From assembly GCA_902779675.1 (NCBI GenBank), contig CACZCK010000002.1, positions 186,001-250,000 on the forward strand: a stretch of 64,000 nucleotides of DNA, in the 5' to 3' direction. Shown one piece after another: positions 16,199 to 26,167 of the stretch. Every line of letters starts with the position of its first letter. The first letter of the stretch is position 1. A program made the position numbers and the translations under genes. Origin of the DNA: an uncultured Coriobacteriaceae bacterium. GTDB lineage: Bacteria > Actinomycetota > Coriobacteriia > Coriobacteriales > Atopobiaceae. The notes beneath the pieces were generated by a model. The model made no database searches, was not told the DNA's origin, and was given only the letters and a program-made list of their open reading frames with translations.

Positions 16199-17062
16199 CT
16201 ACTTGGCCGCGTCGATCTGGCCCTTGATGCGATCGAGCAGGAACTGCACGGTATCCAGGTTGTGGTGGTCGAGGATGACGGACTTGCCAGCGTCGAGGCC
16301 GCGGATCTGCTCGCGGTCGTCCTCGGTCAGCTCGAAGTCAAAGACGTCGAAATTCTCGGCCATGCGGGCGGGCTTGCTGGACTTCGGAATCACGATGACG
16401 CCCTCGTCCATGAGGAAGCGAAGCGCCACCTGGCCCACGCCCTTGCCGTACTTCTCGCCAATCTTGGCCAGCAGCGGGTTGGTAAAGAAGCCGTTGGCGC
16501 CCTCGGCGAAGGGACCCCAGGCCATGTGCTGCACGCCCAGCTTCTCCATCACGGCATGCTCGGGTTTCTCTTGCCAGAAGACGTGGGTCTCCACCTGGTT
16601 GAGCATGGGCTTTACCTCGGCAAAAGCGCAGAGATCCATGAGCTGCTTGCTGTCGAAGTTGCTAACGCCGATGGCGCGGACCTTGCCCTCGGCGTAGGCC
16701 TCCTCCAGCGCGCGCCAGGCGCCGTAGACGTCGTAGTAGGCCTGATGCAGCAGCATGAGGTCGAGGTACTCGAGGCCCAGACGCTCGAGCGACTCGTCGA
16801 TGGAGCGCTTGGCATCCTCGTAGCGGTAGTTGGAGACCCAGATCTTGGAGACGATGAAGAGCTCGTCGCGCGGCACCCCACTCTTGGCGATGGCGGCGCC
16901 CACACCCTCCTCGTTGCCGTAGGACTGCGCGGTGTCGATCAGGCGGTAGCCGGCCTTGATGGCCTCGGACACGCACTCCTCGGTCTCTGCGTTGCCGATC
17001 TGGAAGACGCCGTAACCGAGCATGGGCATCTTGACGCCGTTGGAAAGGGTGGTGTACTCCAT
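16199..17062 (-). CDS. Aldo/keto reductase (AKR5-like, 2,5-diketo-D-gluconate reductase type)
   Basis: A 287-residue reductase. The tetrad appears in LIDTAQSYGNE (Asp, Tyr), IVSKIW (Lys) and LLHQAYYD (His). GVSNFDSKQL and IPKSSKPARMAENFDVFDF are typical of the AKR5 group, which reduces small carbonyls with NADPH. The ATG at 17062 begins MEYTTLSNGVKMP and follows AGAAGGAGCGCACC. It lacks the iron-sulfur extension. A CARGCCASTATGCA box lies 80 bp upstream, matching the arrangement at 11889. Confidence 0.93.
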   Translation of the reverse strand: MEYTTLSNGVKMPMLGYGVFQIGNAETEECVSEAIKAGYRLIDTAQSYGNEEGVGAAIAKSGVPRDELFIVSKIWVSNYRYEDAKRSIDESLERLGLEYLDLMLLHQAYYDVYGAWRALEEAYAEGKVRAIGVSNFDSKQLMDLCAFAEVKPMLNQVETHVFWQEKPEHAVMEKLGVQHMAWGPFAEGANGFFTNPLLAKIGEKYGKGVGQVALRFLMDEGVIVIPKSSKPARMAENFDVFDFELTEDDREQIRGLDAGKSVILDHHNLDTVQFLLDRIKGQIDAAK

Positions 17063-17141
17063 GGTGCGCTCCTTCTGACGAGGCTTCATTTGCTGACACC
17101 ATCATCCGACGCGGGAGCACGGACGTCCAATACCCACTTAT

Positions 17142-17155
17142 CAGGCCAGTATGCA
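17142..17155 (+). promoter_or_regulatory. Shared box CAGGCCAGTATGCA (copy C), in the 17063-17365 gap
   Basis: Third copy of the 14-bp box, 80 bp upstream of the reductase start at 17062. The gap of about 300 bp around it otherwise holds only a weak 35-codon frame on the minus strand (17169-17276), for which I see no good ribosome binding site. Confidence 0.5.
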
Positions 17156-17365
17156 CTAGACGCATGCACTACTTTGGCGTGCGCCTTTTGCTGATATACG
17201 ACCGTTCGCAGAAGTCGTTGCATGTGCCCAATGCCGTAAGAGCTGCAAGGACCTCGTTTATGGAAGCCAGTGCCATGGCAGGGTCGGGCTCCACCCGGAA
17301 CCAGCACGCTCTGTCATCTACAATGGCGCGAACGCCACGATAGGAGCAAATGCACGAGGAGAACC

Positions 17366-18487
17366 ATGAGCATCACGCTTTCCCATTCTTCTGCACTTAC
17401 GGTCGTGCGCATGCTGCGTGCCGAAGGCCTGAACCTGAGGGAGATGGATTCAACGACGCTTACCCGCCCCTCAACTTGGGTGGGCAAGAGATGGACCATG
17501 CGCGAGTTCGATCCTTCGATATGGCGCTGGCCCCAGCCAGCAAAGGAGTCGCACCTACATGTGCTGGTACCCAAAGGTTCGCCATACGTCCGCATGGCAA
17601 CCGTCGAGACCCATGTACTGTGGCGGGGAGGTACTTCCTCAGAAGCATTGTGGGTCGATGAACACGCCTCGATAGTTCGCCCCGAGCTCTTGTATCTCGA
17701 AATGGCTGAGACTCTCCCACTTCCCGCGCTCGTAATGCTTGGCTACGAGCTGTGCGGCAGCTTCTCGCGTGACCCCCTCAATCCAATCGATGGAGAGGCG
17801 AAGATCGGAGTGCCGAGGGCAACAAGCGTTGAGGAGCTGTCGTCATATGTGTCTGAGCGTGCCGGAGTTCGAGGCATCGCAATGGCAAGAAAAGCTCTGG
17901 AATACATTTGCAACGATGCACTCAGCCCCATGGAAGCGCTGCTAGGAATGGTCTATTCGCTACCTCCGGAGGAGTCGGGTTATGGCATGGGTCCTCTTAC
18001 GCTCAACGAGCGGGTTCGGGTTGGTGATCCGGATGATACGGGTCATTCGAGGTCGCGCTACCCAGATATTTCGTTCTCCTTCGCACCTCTCGGGTTGAAT
18101 TACGACGGCGAAGACCATCTTGACCTCGTCGGTCTTGTGCAGGCCGCTCGCAAAGAAACGTCTGTAGAAGGAGAAGAGCGGGCGGCGGCTGAGGCGGCGC
18201 TTAACGAGAAGATTGATGCGGTGAGGTCAAAGGTGGTCGACGATAACGCCAGAAATCGTCAGTTGGCAGCGAGTGGCAGGATTGTCTTTCCGATCGTGAA
18301 GGAGGACGTATACGGATGGAACTGCCTAGATGAGTTCACAAGACAGGTACTACGGTGCGCCCAGTCCGTATTTGGGATTGATGTCAGTCGCTTTGAACAG
18401 ACGCTCGATGATACCGAGCGAAAACGCGATAGGTACGCTCTGATCACCTCGTTCATGCCCTCAAGAGGACCCTTGAGGAGCATTTGA
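17366..18487 (+). CDS. Uncharacterised protein with DUF559/PD-(D/E)XK-like C-terminal region
   Basis: A 373-residue protein of unresolved function. The N-terminal part (HLHVLVPKGSPYVRMATVETHVLW, then RPELLYLEMAETLPLPALVMLGYELCG) resembles a family I recall as expanded in Coriobacteriia, with AbiEi-like features. SPMEALLGMVYSLPPEESGYGMGPLTLNERV follows. The C-terminus RYPDISFSFAPLGLNYDGEDHLD plus VVDDNARNRQLAASG resembles the D-E-X-H and D-x-x-R-x-x-x-L pattern of DUF559-type restriction-like nucleases. Base and codon use is visibly less GC-rich than its neighbours, which suggests transfer. GAGGAGAACC precedes the ATG. Four inverted/direct repeats follow it. Confidence 0.6.
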   Translation: MSITLSHSSALTVVRMLRAEGLNLREMDSTTLTRPSTWVGKRWTMREFDPSIWRWPQPAKESHLHVLVPKGSPYVRMATVETHVLWRGGTSSEALWVDEHASIVRPELLYLEMAETLPLPALVMLGYELCGSFSRDPLNPIDGEAKIGVPRATSVEELSSYVSERAGVRGIAMARKALEYICNDALSPMEALLGMVYSLPPEESGYGMGPLTLNERVRVGDPDDTGHSRSRYPDISFSFAPLGLNYDGEDHLDLVGLVQAARKETSVEGEERAAAEAALNEKIDAVRSKVVDDNARNRQLAASGRIVFPIVKEDVYGWNCLDEFTRQVLRCAQSVFGIDVSRFEQTLDDTERKRDRYALITSFMPSRGPLRSI

Positions 18488-18527
18488 GGACTGGCGGACT
18501 CAGGACTGATTCCTGCATACAGGGATT

Positions 18528-18686
18528 AGTGCAAAGTCGATACGCTCAAACCACCTGTCAACTGGTCTTATTTAGATTGGGAAGAAATCGACTTTGCACT
18601 GTGTATTTTAGCAAGTGCAAAGTCGATTAGTATGATTCTGTCACCAACAGGCATTATTGGACCGAATCTGCAATCGACTTTGCATT
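18528..18686. repeat. Four alternating copies of AGTGCAAAGTCGAT
   Basis: Exact copies lie at 18528-18541 (direct), 18587-18600 (inverted) and 18614-18627 (direct). A one-mismatch inverted copy is at 18673-18686. The two inverted copies extend to about 20 bp of similarity (ATCGACTTTGCAYTRTGTAT). The gap of about 370 bp (18488-18857) is AT-rich for this genome and has no gene I can support. The copies could be operators, recombination sites or the remains of a mobile element. Confidence 0.7.
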
Positions 18687-18857
18687 ATGTATCCTGCCGG
18701 CACAGAGTCGTTGCGATCATTCTTGAAAATGCATCGTTGGAATCGTGGTGCAATGGCGGACAAGCTCGGAGATGCGGGCATCTCACTGTCGCCGGATAGC
18801 CGCCTCGCTTCGCAACGCTGCAACAATGCCTGTTCATCGGATGCCCCAAAGGCCTTC

Positions 18858-20300
18858 CTACTCCGCCGCCTGACGCAGCGCGTTGACGCAGAGGGCGTAC
18901 TCGCCCACCAGCACGCGCTCGTGGTAGTCGCAGACATGCACCAGCTTGGGTACGGAACCCTCGGGCAGCCAGCGGGCAAGCTCAGCCGCAAGCTCGTCCA
19001 TGTCGGGCAGCAGGTCAACAGCCACATAGATGACCTCGGGAGCAGCTACGCCGATGACACCCATCAGGTAGTTGGACACAAGCTCCTGCATGCCCTCGGA
19101 CGTCCACCCCTTCTTGCGCAGCTTGTCGCGAGCGCCCAGCTTGCTCACTAGGTAGCCCAACTCGCCTGCCAGGCCGTGGTTGCCACGTACCAGGCGCCCA
19201 TCCACAACGAGTCCCTCGCCGCCCACGCAGTAGCCCGTAGGCTGTCGGTGCAGCGCGACGTTCTCGAACTCGTCCTGGCTCACGTAACAGCCGACAGCTG
19301 CCGCGTTGGCATTGTTGTCCACGAAGATGGGCACGCCCAGACCCTCAGAGAGCTTGGCAAAATCGGGCATGCCCAGATCGAGAGTCACCATGTGCACAGT
19401 GGACCCGTCCACCACACCCGGCAGCGCAAGACCGATGGCATCGAGCGCATGTGGGTCCACTCCCTGCAGGTGCACCGTTGCCAGCACGTCCTTTACGTCG
19501 CAATAGCTACGGCCAGGCTTCTCCACGCACCCGTCGAGCACCACCTCGCCGTGGTCGTACACGCGATAGCTGTAGAGGGAGTCCTTCACGCCATAGACCG
19601 CGCTGATCACCAGAATGCGCTTGTCGTTGTCCAGCTTGCGCACGATGCGCGTATCGGCCTGCTCCATGCGAGCGGCCAGCGCGTTCTCGCTCATGGCATT
19701 GAGCAACATGCGCAGGGCTGTGCCCGCGTCGTAGGAGCCAAAGACTGCGCCGGGAATCTCGAAGACCACCAGGTCGGGATGACGCTCCACCATCTCGTCG
19801 CGGTGCATGTGCACCTGTGGTGCCAGCATCACGGCCTCGTACTCGCCCGCCACCTCGAGGGCCTGCACGATGGGCTTGGCCTCGAACTCGTAGTCAAGCG
19901 AGAGGGTGGTCGCAACCTCAGCCAGCTTCTTGGCAAAGAAGCTGGTGGTGAGGCCCGAGGTACAAGAGAGCAGGATGCGGGTCACCTTCTGAGCCGTAAG
20001 CTGCGACAGCGTATCGGTCAGCTCGTCAAAGAGCTGCTGGGCGTGATCGAGGTCGTCCATCTCAAAGTGCAGGAAGAAGGTGGGGTTGTCTGGGTCATCT
20101 GCCGGAATGATGTTGAGCTCTACGATCTCGGGCGCGCCCGGTTCGAGCTCGTAGAAGTTGACGTTGGCCGTCGCCTTCTCGGTCACAATGCGCACGTGCT
20201 CGTTATCAGGACTCTCAACGGTGCAGCCCTCCACCACATGACGCAGCATCATCGCGCGAGAGAGAATCCAGGAACGGAAGTCGTTGGCAAGGCTAGTCAT
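18858..20300 (-). CDS. PTS EIIB-like domain fused to ROK-family kinase/regulator
   Basis: A 480-residue fusion. After an N-terminal region of about 100 residues, 106-205 resembles a lactose/cellobiose-type PTS IIB domain, KVTRILLSCTSGLTTSFFAKKL, with the phosphorylatable Cys113 in the P-loop. Residues about 225-440 are a ROK domain, with LALPGVVDG, VDNNANAAAVG and GLVVDGRLVRGNHGLAGELGYL. The ROK zinc motif CxCGxxGC is absent and no clear HTH is seen. It could sense PTS phosphorylation and sugar together to control the divergent GH1 gene. That is inference. GAGGAGCTGCC precedes the ATG at 20300. Confidence 0.8.
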   Translation of the reverse strand: MTSLANDFRSWILSRAMMLRHVVEGCTVESPDNEHVRIVTEKATANVNFYELEPGAPEIVELNIIPADDPDNPTFFLHFEMDDLDHAQQLFDELTDTLSQLTAQKVTRILLSCTSGLTTSFFAKKLAEVATTLSLDYEFEAKPIVQALEVAGEYEAVMLAPQVHMHRDEMVERHPDLVVFEIPGAVFGSYDAGTALRMLLNAMSENALAARMEQADTRIVRKLDNDKRILVISAVYGVKDSLYSYRVYDHGEVVLDGCVEKPGRSYCDVKDVLATVHLQGVDPHALDAIGLALPGVVDGSTVHMVTLDLGMPDFAKLSEGLGVPIFVDNNANAAAVGCYVSQDEFENVALHRQPTGYCVGGEGLVVDGRLVRGNHGLAGELGYLVSKLGARDKLRKKGWTSEGMQELVSNYLMGVIGVAAPEVIYVAVDLLPDMDELAAELARWLPEGSVPKLVHVCDYHERVLVGEYALCVNALRQAAE

Positions 20301-20518
20301 GGCAGCTCCTCGAAGACACGGTTTCGGCAGTTCCATTGTAGAAAAAAGCGGGGCCGCCGGCAGTACATCTACCAGCGGTCCGCCGCTCATCGGCCGGACC
20401 TACCAGGAGAGGCTCCAGTCGCCTTCGGCGTGCGCCTATGCGACACCCCTTTCCTCGACATGTCGCACCTAGCACCACTCACTTAGCCGGTCAGCTCATC
20501 AGCACCATATGAAGGACC

Positions 20519-22110
<1,592 letters not shown>

Positions 22111-22136
22111 CGCGGCCATATCATCCGGTACCACAA

Positions 22137-22170
22137 AGGGGATGGCTCCCAGCACCAGGAGCCATCCCCT
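22137..22170 (+). terminator. Terminator of the GH1 gene
   Basis: Arms AGGGGATGGCTCC and GGAGCCATCCCCT (13 bp) flank an 8-nt loop and are followed by CATTTGTTCTT. It begins 27 bp after the GH1 stop. Confidence 0.85.
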
Positions 22171-22185
22171 CATTTGTTCTTGCAC

Positions 22186-22206
22186 CTTTGGGAAGCGTTC
22201 CCAAAG
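22186..22206. promoter_or_regulatory. Perfect palindrome around GGGAAGCGTTCCC between convergent genes
   Basis: Arms CTTTGGGAA and TTCCCAAAG flank GCG. The core resembles LacI-family or CcpA-type operators, but the site lies between two gene 3' ends, so it may be a second hairpin. A related sequence (GGAAACGCTTCCC) lies at 63703-63715. Confidence 0.4.
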
Positions 22207-22255
22207 CACGGCCATTCCGCTTGTAATCAGGGGCCGTCCCCGCTGGCCGGAGCGA

Positions 22256-23392
22256 CTAGTGCTCGAAGTGGGCAGCAACCTTCTCGAGGGTTTCAATGAT
22301 AGGCAGGTGCTGCGGGCACATGGACTCGCATTGTCCGCAACCGATGCACTCGCTCGCGCGGCCAAACTCCTCGGTCAGCTTCTCGTAGTTGGTAAAGTTG
22401 ATCGTCCAGCCCTTGTGCTCCAGGTCGTCGCGCATGTCCTCGTTGTACAGCGAGAAGTACTCGGGAATGCAGATGTGCATGGGGCAGCCGTCGGTGCAGT
22501 AGTGGCACGCGGTGCAGGCAATGGCCGTCTGGCTGTTGATGATCTCGGCCACCTTGAAGCAGGTGTCGCGCTCGGCCTCGGTCAGGGGCTTAAAGTCGTC
22601 CATGTAGGAGAGGTTGTCCTCCATCTGAGCCAGCGTGCTCATGCCCGAGAGGACGCACATCACGTTGGGCAGGCTTGCCACAAAGCGGATGGCCCAGCTG
22701 GCCACCGAGAGGCTTGGGTCAAGCGCCTTGAGCAGCGCCTCGCCCTCGGCGGGCACGTTGGCCAGGGTGCCACCCTTGATGGGCTCCATCACGATGACAG
22801 GCTTGCCGTGACGCTCGGCCACCTCGTAGCAGGCGCGGCTCTGAATCCACTCGCTCTCCCAGTCCAGGTAGTTGATCTGCAGCTGCACGAACTCCATCTC
22901 GGGGTGCTTGGTCAGGATCTCGTCGAGCAGCTCGGGGCTGTCGTGGTAGGAGAAGCCCACATGACGCACCAGCCCAGCCTCCTTCTTCTGCAGCAGCCAG
23001 TCAAAGCAGTCGAACTTCTCGTAGTGCGGGTAGCTGCTGGCCTCGATGCCGTGCAGCAGATAGTAGTCAAAGTAGTCGACGCCGGTCTTCTGCATCTGCT
23101 GATTGAAGATCTCGTCGCGCCCCTCGAGGCTGTTGAAGAAGCCGTTGTGCAGCTTGGTGGCAAGCGTGAAGCTCTCGCGCGGATAGCGGTCAACCAGCGC
23201 CTCTTTGGCCACGTTCTCGCTGGCAAAGCCGTTGTACATCCAGGCGGTGTCGAAGTAGGTGAAACCCTTTGCCATAAAGAGGTCGACCATCTGCTTAACC
23301 TGCTCGACGTCCACCGAGGCAGAGTCGTTGGGATCCAACTGCGGCATGCGCATGAGGCCAAAGCCGAGCTTCTTGGCAGGCTTGAAATCCAT
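22256..23392 (-). CDS. Aldo/keto reductase with C-terminal 2x[4Fe-4S] ferredoxin-like domain (second copy)
   Basis: A 378-residue paralogue of the gene at 13893. Its AKR tetrad lies in FDTAWMYNG, ATKLHNG and LLHGIE. Two cysteine clusters, CTACHYCTDGCPMHI and CIGCGQCESMCPQHL, close the protein. Both copies keep all cluster cysteines. GGAGGGGAGAGGAGAGG lies upstream of the ATG. The substrate is unknown. Low-potential electron transfer is inferred from the clusters. Confidence 0.93.
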   Translation of the reverse strand: MDFKPAKKLGFGLMRMPQLDPNDSASVDVEQVKQMVDLFMAKGFTYFDTAWMYNGFASENVAKEALVDRYPRESFTLATKLHNGFFNSLEGRDEIFNQQMQKTGVDYFDYYLLHGIEASSYPHYEKFDCFDWLLQKKEAGLVRHVGFSYHDSPELLDEILTKHPEMEFVQLQINYLDWESEWIQSRACYEVAERHGKPVIVMEPIKGGTLANVPAEGEALLKALDPSLSVASWAIRFVASLPNVMCVLSGMSTLAQMEDNLSYMDDFKPLTEAERDTCFKVAEIINSQTAIACTACHYCTDGCPMHICIPEYFSLYNEDMRDDLEHKGWTINFTNYEKLTEEFGRASECIGCGQCESMCPQHLPIIETLEKVAAHFEH

Positions 23393-23511
23393 GGGTGCTC
23401 CTCTCCTCTCCCCTCCCCAGGGGGCAGTATTGTCGTTGACTATAGCCTACAGGTTAAGGCGAGCATCATCCAATGCGTATTGCGTAGGCCTTGCCATAAG
23501 TATGGGGCATT

Positions 23512-23539
23512 GACTCAAAGGGGAGTATCCCTTTGAGTC
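23512..23539. repeat. Palindromic repeat family, copy R1
   Basis: GACTCAAAGGG and CCCTTTGAGTC flank a 6-nt loop, ending 15 bp from the stop of the reductase at 23555. It shares GACTCAAAGGGGAGTATCCC with the long palindrome at 27396. Confidence 0.7.
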
Positions 23540-23554
23540 GGTAGCGGATCGACG

Positions 23555-24484
23555 TTACGGCAGCTGATGGCCAGCGGAGAGGTAGACCTCGTACCACTCC
23601 TCGCGCGTCATCTCCCAGTCGCAGGCAGCGGCACTCTGGCGGATACGCTCCGGGCGCGTGGTACCCACTAGCGCCTGCATCTTGGCCGGATAGCGCAGCA
23701 CCCAGTTGATGGCCACAGCGGTCTTGGTGGTGTCGTGGTCGGCAGCGATACGCTCCAGCGCCTCGTTGAGCTCGGCATAGTCGGGGTTGTCCAAGAAGAC
23801 GCCGCCAAAGTAACCGTGCTGCAGCACGCTCCACGCCTGCACGGCCATATCGTGGTCGTAGCAGTACTCCAAGATGCCGCCATCACGCATCACCGCAGCG
23901 TCGTTCTCCATGTTGGCGTTAAAGAACGCATCGAACATGGGCGTGAAGGCCGCCGAAATCTGCACCTGGTTGGCCGCGATGGGGAACGGCAGGTAGTGGG
24001 CCAGGCGGGACATCATTGCAGGGTTCTGGTTGGAGACGCCAAAGTCCAGCACCTTGCCGGCCGCGTGCAGCTCCTCGAAGGCGCGGGCGATGTCCTCGGG
24101 CACCATGAGCGCGTCGGGACGATGCAGCAGCAGGCTGTCCACGTGGTCGGTCTGCAGCGCGCGCAGGCTGTTGTCCACCGACTCCATGATGTGCTCGTAC
24201 GAGAAGTCGAAGTAGTTAGCCTTAACACGGGGATGGGGGCGAATGCCCAGCTTGGTCTGCAGCCACACGCGGTCGCGCAGGCCAGGTCGCGCGGCAAAGG
24301 CCTCGCCAAGCTTGCCCTCCGACGGGCCGTAGATGGGTGCGGTGTCCACCGCGTTGATGCCGCAGTCCAGACCACACTCAATGAGGTCGGCCACCTCGTC
24401 GGGCGTCTTCTCCCAGATGCGCATCATGCCCAGGACGACCTCGGATACCTTGGTCTTGTTGGCGCCAAACTCGATGTAACGCAT
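23555..24484 (-). CDS. Aldo/keto reductase (YdhF/Tas-like)
   Basis: A 309-residue reductase with VDTAPIYGPSEGKLG (Asp, Tyr), LQTKLGI (Lys) and LLHRPDAL (His). AINWVLRYPAKMQALVGTTRPERIRQSAAACDWEMTREEWYEVY resembles the C-terminus of Escherichia coli YdhF-type reductases. I chose the ATG at 24484, which starts MRYIEFG and follows GGGAGGGCAACGC; the 14-codon upstream extension lacks support. It is the sixth reductase of the cluster. Confidence 0.92.
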   Translation of the reverse strand: MRYIEFGANKTKVSEVVLGMMRIWEKTPDEVADLIECGLDCGINAVDTAPIYGPSEGKLGEAFAARPGLRDRVWLQTKLGIRPHPRVKANYFDFSYEHIMESVDNSLRALQTDHVDSLLLHRPDALMVPEDIARAFEELHAAGKVLDFGVSNQNPAMMSRLAHYLPFPIAANQVQISAAFTPMFDAFFNANMENDAAVMRDGGILEYCYDHDMAVQAWSVLQHGYFGGVFLDNPDYAELNEALERIAADHDTTKTAVAINWVLRYPAKMQALVGTTRPERIRQSAAACDWEMTREEWYEVYLSAGHQLP

Positions 24485-24652
24485 GCGTTGCCCTCCCCGC
24501 TCTCGCATTCCGATGCCATTCTTCATCGTAGCTTGCGGTCACGGCGTGCAGGTGCATGCGTATATGACGTCGGCAAACGTCTTGTGGTATCGGTCATCCG
24601 CAGCCCGTGGAGAGCTCATCTAGGCGAGGGTCAGCCTCGCCCGCGGCAAAAA

Positions 24653-24673
24653 GCCCCGCCACACGGGCGGGGC
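24653..24673 (-). terminator. Intrinsic terminator of the cupin-CMD operon
   Basis: Arms GCCCCGCC and GGCGGGGC flank a 5-nt loop. On the minus strand the stem is followed by TTTTTG, a classical U tract. It lies 28 bp past the stop at 24701. Confidence 0.88.
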
Positions 24674-24700
24674 ATGCTTGCTTGCTCTTTGTTGCCGCGG

Positions 24701-25477
24701 CTACTCCTTAGGAGCAGTCACCTCGTCGACCACGGCCATGGCGTTGAGGCTACGCGGATAGCCGATGAACGGCACGTTGTTGCTCACGACCTTGATGAGG
24801 AACTCGCGCGTGTTGCCGCACTGCACGTTGCCGGCGGTGTGAGCGCGCAGCTGAGCCTCGCAGCCACCCTGTGCTGCGATGTAGCAGAAGGTCATCAGCT
24901 CGCGCTCGGGAATGGTCAGCCCCTCGCGGGTGTACCAGTCGCCAAAGCAGTTCTTTACCAGCCACTGCGCGATGTGCGGGTAGTCGGGGTTGCCGCGGTC
25001 CTTGTAGCCGTGCATCTGCTCGCCAAAGCAGGCGACCTGCGCCTTCTCGCCGCCCTCATAGCGGCTGGCCTCGGTGGGTTCGGTGGTGGCGCGCTCGGCA
25101 AGCGGCAGCTCGATGCCGCGTACCTCAAAGATCTCGTTGGTCACCTTGAGGAAGGGGAACACGCGCCCGATGCCCAGGTAGGCCACGGCCTGGTACACGA
25201 TCTCCTTGACGGTCTCGGGCTCGACGCCCATGTTGAGCGCCGCCGGCAGCATAGCGCGGAACTCATCGACGCCCTGGCAGCCCAGGCAGGTGGCCAGCCA
25301 GCACATGAAGCGCGTGCGGTCGGGCAGGTCGACGTCGTCGACCACGTCGCCAAAGGCAAAGTTGGCAAAGCGCTCCACGAACTCGGGGTCGGTGCGCTGC
25401 AGGTCGGACGCATAGGTGGGAAGCATGCGCGAACGGAAGTCGCGGGCGGTCTCGGTGAGCTGAGGGACGTATGCCAT
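24701..25477 (-). CDS. Carboxymuconolactone decarboxylase family protein (two CMD domains)
   Basis: A 258-residue protein with two tandem AhpD/CMD-like halves. The first has RFMCWLATCLGCQGVDEFR, with a CxxC pair. The second has ELMTFCYIAAQGGCEAQLRAHTAGN. The family includes gamma-carboxymuconolactone decarboxylases of aromatic degradation and AhpD-type alkylhydroperoxidase partners. The CxxC suggests redox chemistry. It follows a cupin gene by 45 bp in the same operon, a pairing common in anaerobes and Proteobacteria. Its exact substrate is unknown. Confidence 0.88.
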   Translation of the reverse strand: MAYVPQLTETARDFRSRMLPTYASDLQRTDPEFVERFANFAFGDVVDDVDLPDRTRFMCWLATCLGCQGVDEFRAMLPAALNMGVEPETVKEIVYQAVAYLGIGRVFPFLKVTNEIFEVRGIELPLAERATTEPTEASRYEGGEKAQVACFGEQMHGYKDRGNPDYPHIAQWLVKNCFGDWYTREGLTIPERELMTFCYIAAQGGCEAQLRAHTAGNVQCGNTREFLIKVVSNNVPFIGYPRSLNAMAVVDEVTAPKE

Positions 25478-25522
25478 AACAGGTCCTCTCTTAGATGACG
25501 TGGGTTTGCTGGTTAGATGCGC

Positions 25523-25954
25523 CTAGAGCGCGGCGTACTGCTCGTCGGAGACGGGCTCGAGCCACTCGTTGCTCTCGTCGGTGCCGGGGACCTCGACGGC
25601 CACGTGGCTAAACCAACTGTCGGCCTTGGCGCCGTGCCAGTGCTTGACGTTGGCGGGGATGGTGATGACCGTGCCAGGCACGAGGCTGACGGCGGGCTTG
25701 CCCCACTCCTGGTACCAGCCCTCGCCAGCGGTGCAGATCAGCACCTGGCCGCCGCCCTCGCTGGCATGGTGGACGTGCCAGTTGTTGCGGCACCCGGGCT
25801 CAAACGTCACGTTGTACACCGGCGAGGCGCAGCCGTCCTCGGTGAGCACCTTAAAGAACGTGGCGCCAGAGAAGTACTGGGCGGCAGGGTTGGGGCCACC
25901 GACCCCAAAGACATCCATCTGCTCGAACTCGGCGCGATCCATCGTCTTGGCCAT
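25523..25954 (-). CDS. Cupin-domain protein
   Basis: A 143-residue single-domain cupin. NNWHVHHASEGGGQVLICTAGEGWYQEWG is cupin motif 1 with the metal-binding His pair. PGTVITIPANVKHWHGA is motif 2 with the further His. It probably binds a divalent metal in a small beta-barrel. It is first in a two-gene unit with the CMD protein and probably works on the same substrate. The start at 25954 follows GAGAGGAGACCCAG. Confidence 0.9.
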   Translation of the reverse strand: MAKTMDRAEFEQMDVFGVGGPNPAAQYFSGATFFKVLTEDGCASPVYNVTFEPGCRNNWHVHHASEGGGQVLICTAGEGWYQEWGKPAVSLVPGTVITIPANVKHWHGAKADSWFSHVAVEVPGTDESNEWLEPVSDEQYAAL

Positions 25955-26061
25955 CTGGGTCTCCTCTCGGTAGAGTTTCGCTCACCATCATGATATGGGC
26001 GCGGCGCACGTCGTTCAAAAGCCTTCTCGCTATCGTTTCCATGAGCAGAAGGCATCACCTC

Positions 26062-26142
26062 TGACTCAAAGGGGATACTCTCTTGCGAGTCGGAGGAGTC
26101 ATGCCCCTGCCAACTCACAGGGAAGAATCCCCTCTGATTCAG
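26062..26142. repeat. Palindromic repeat family, degenerate copy R2
   Basis: CTGACTCAAAGGGGAT at the left and ATCCCCTCTGATTCAG at the right form diverged inverted arms of the same kind as the palindrome at 27396. It ends 25 bp from the stop of the small gene at 26168. Confidence 0.5.
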
Positions 26143-26167
26143 GTACGACGTACATGCGCGTTCTGCC

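Noticed and set aside
17169..17276. Possible 35-residue protein on the minus strand (MALASINEVLAALTALG...)
   Set aside because: The frame is open for about 66 codons and reads like protein, but it lacks a good ribosome binding site and a recognised family. It may be a gene remnant.
18528..18686. CRISPR array
   Set aside because: The four repeats are only 14 bp, alternate in orientation and have unequal spacing (45, 13 and 45 bp). No cas gene is present.
18657..19151. 164-residue plus-strand frame running into the ROK gene
   Set aside because: Most of it is antisense to the ROK fusion, and the unique first part overlaps the repeat region without a start signal.
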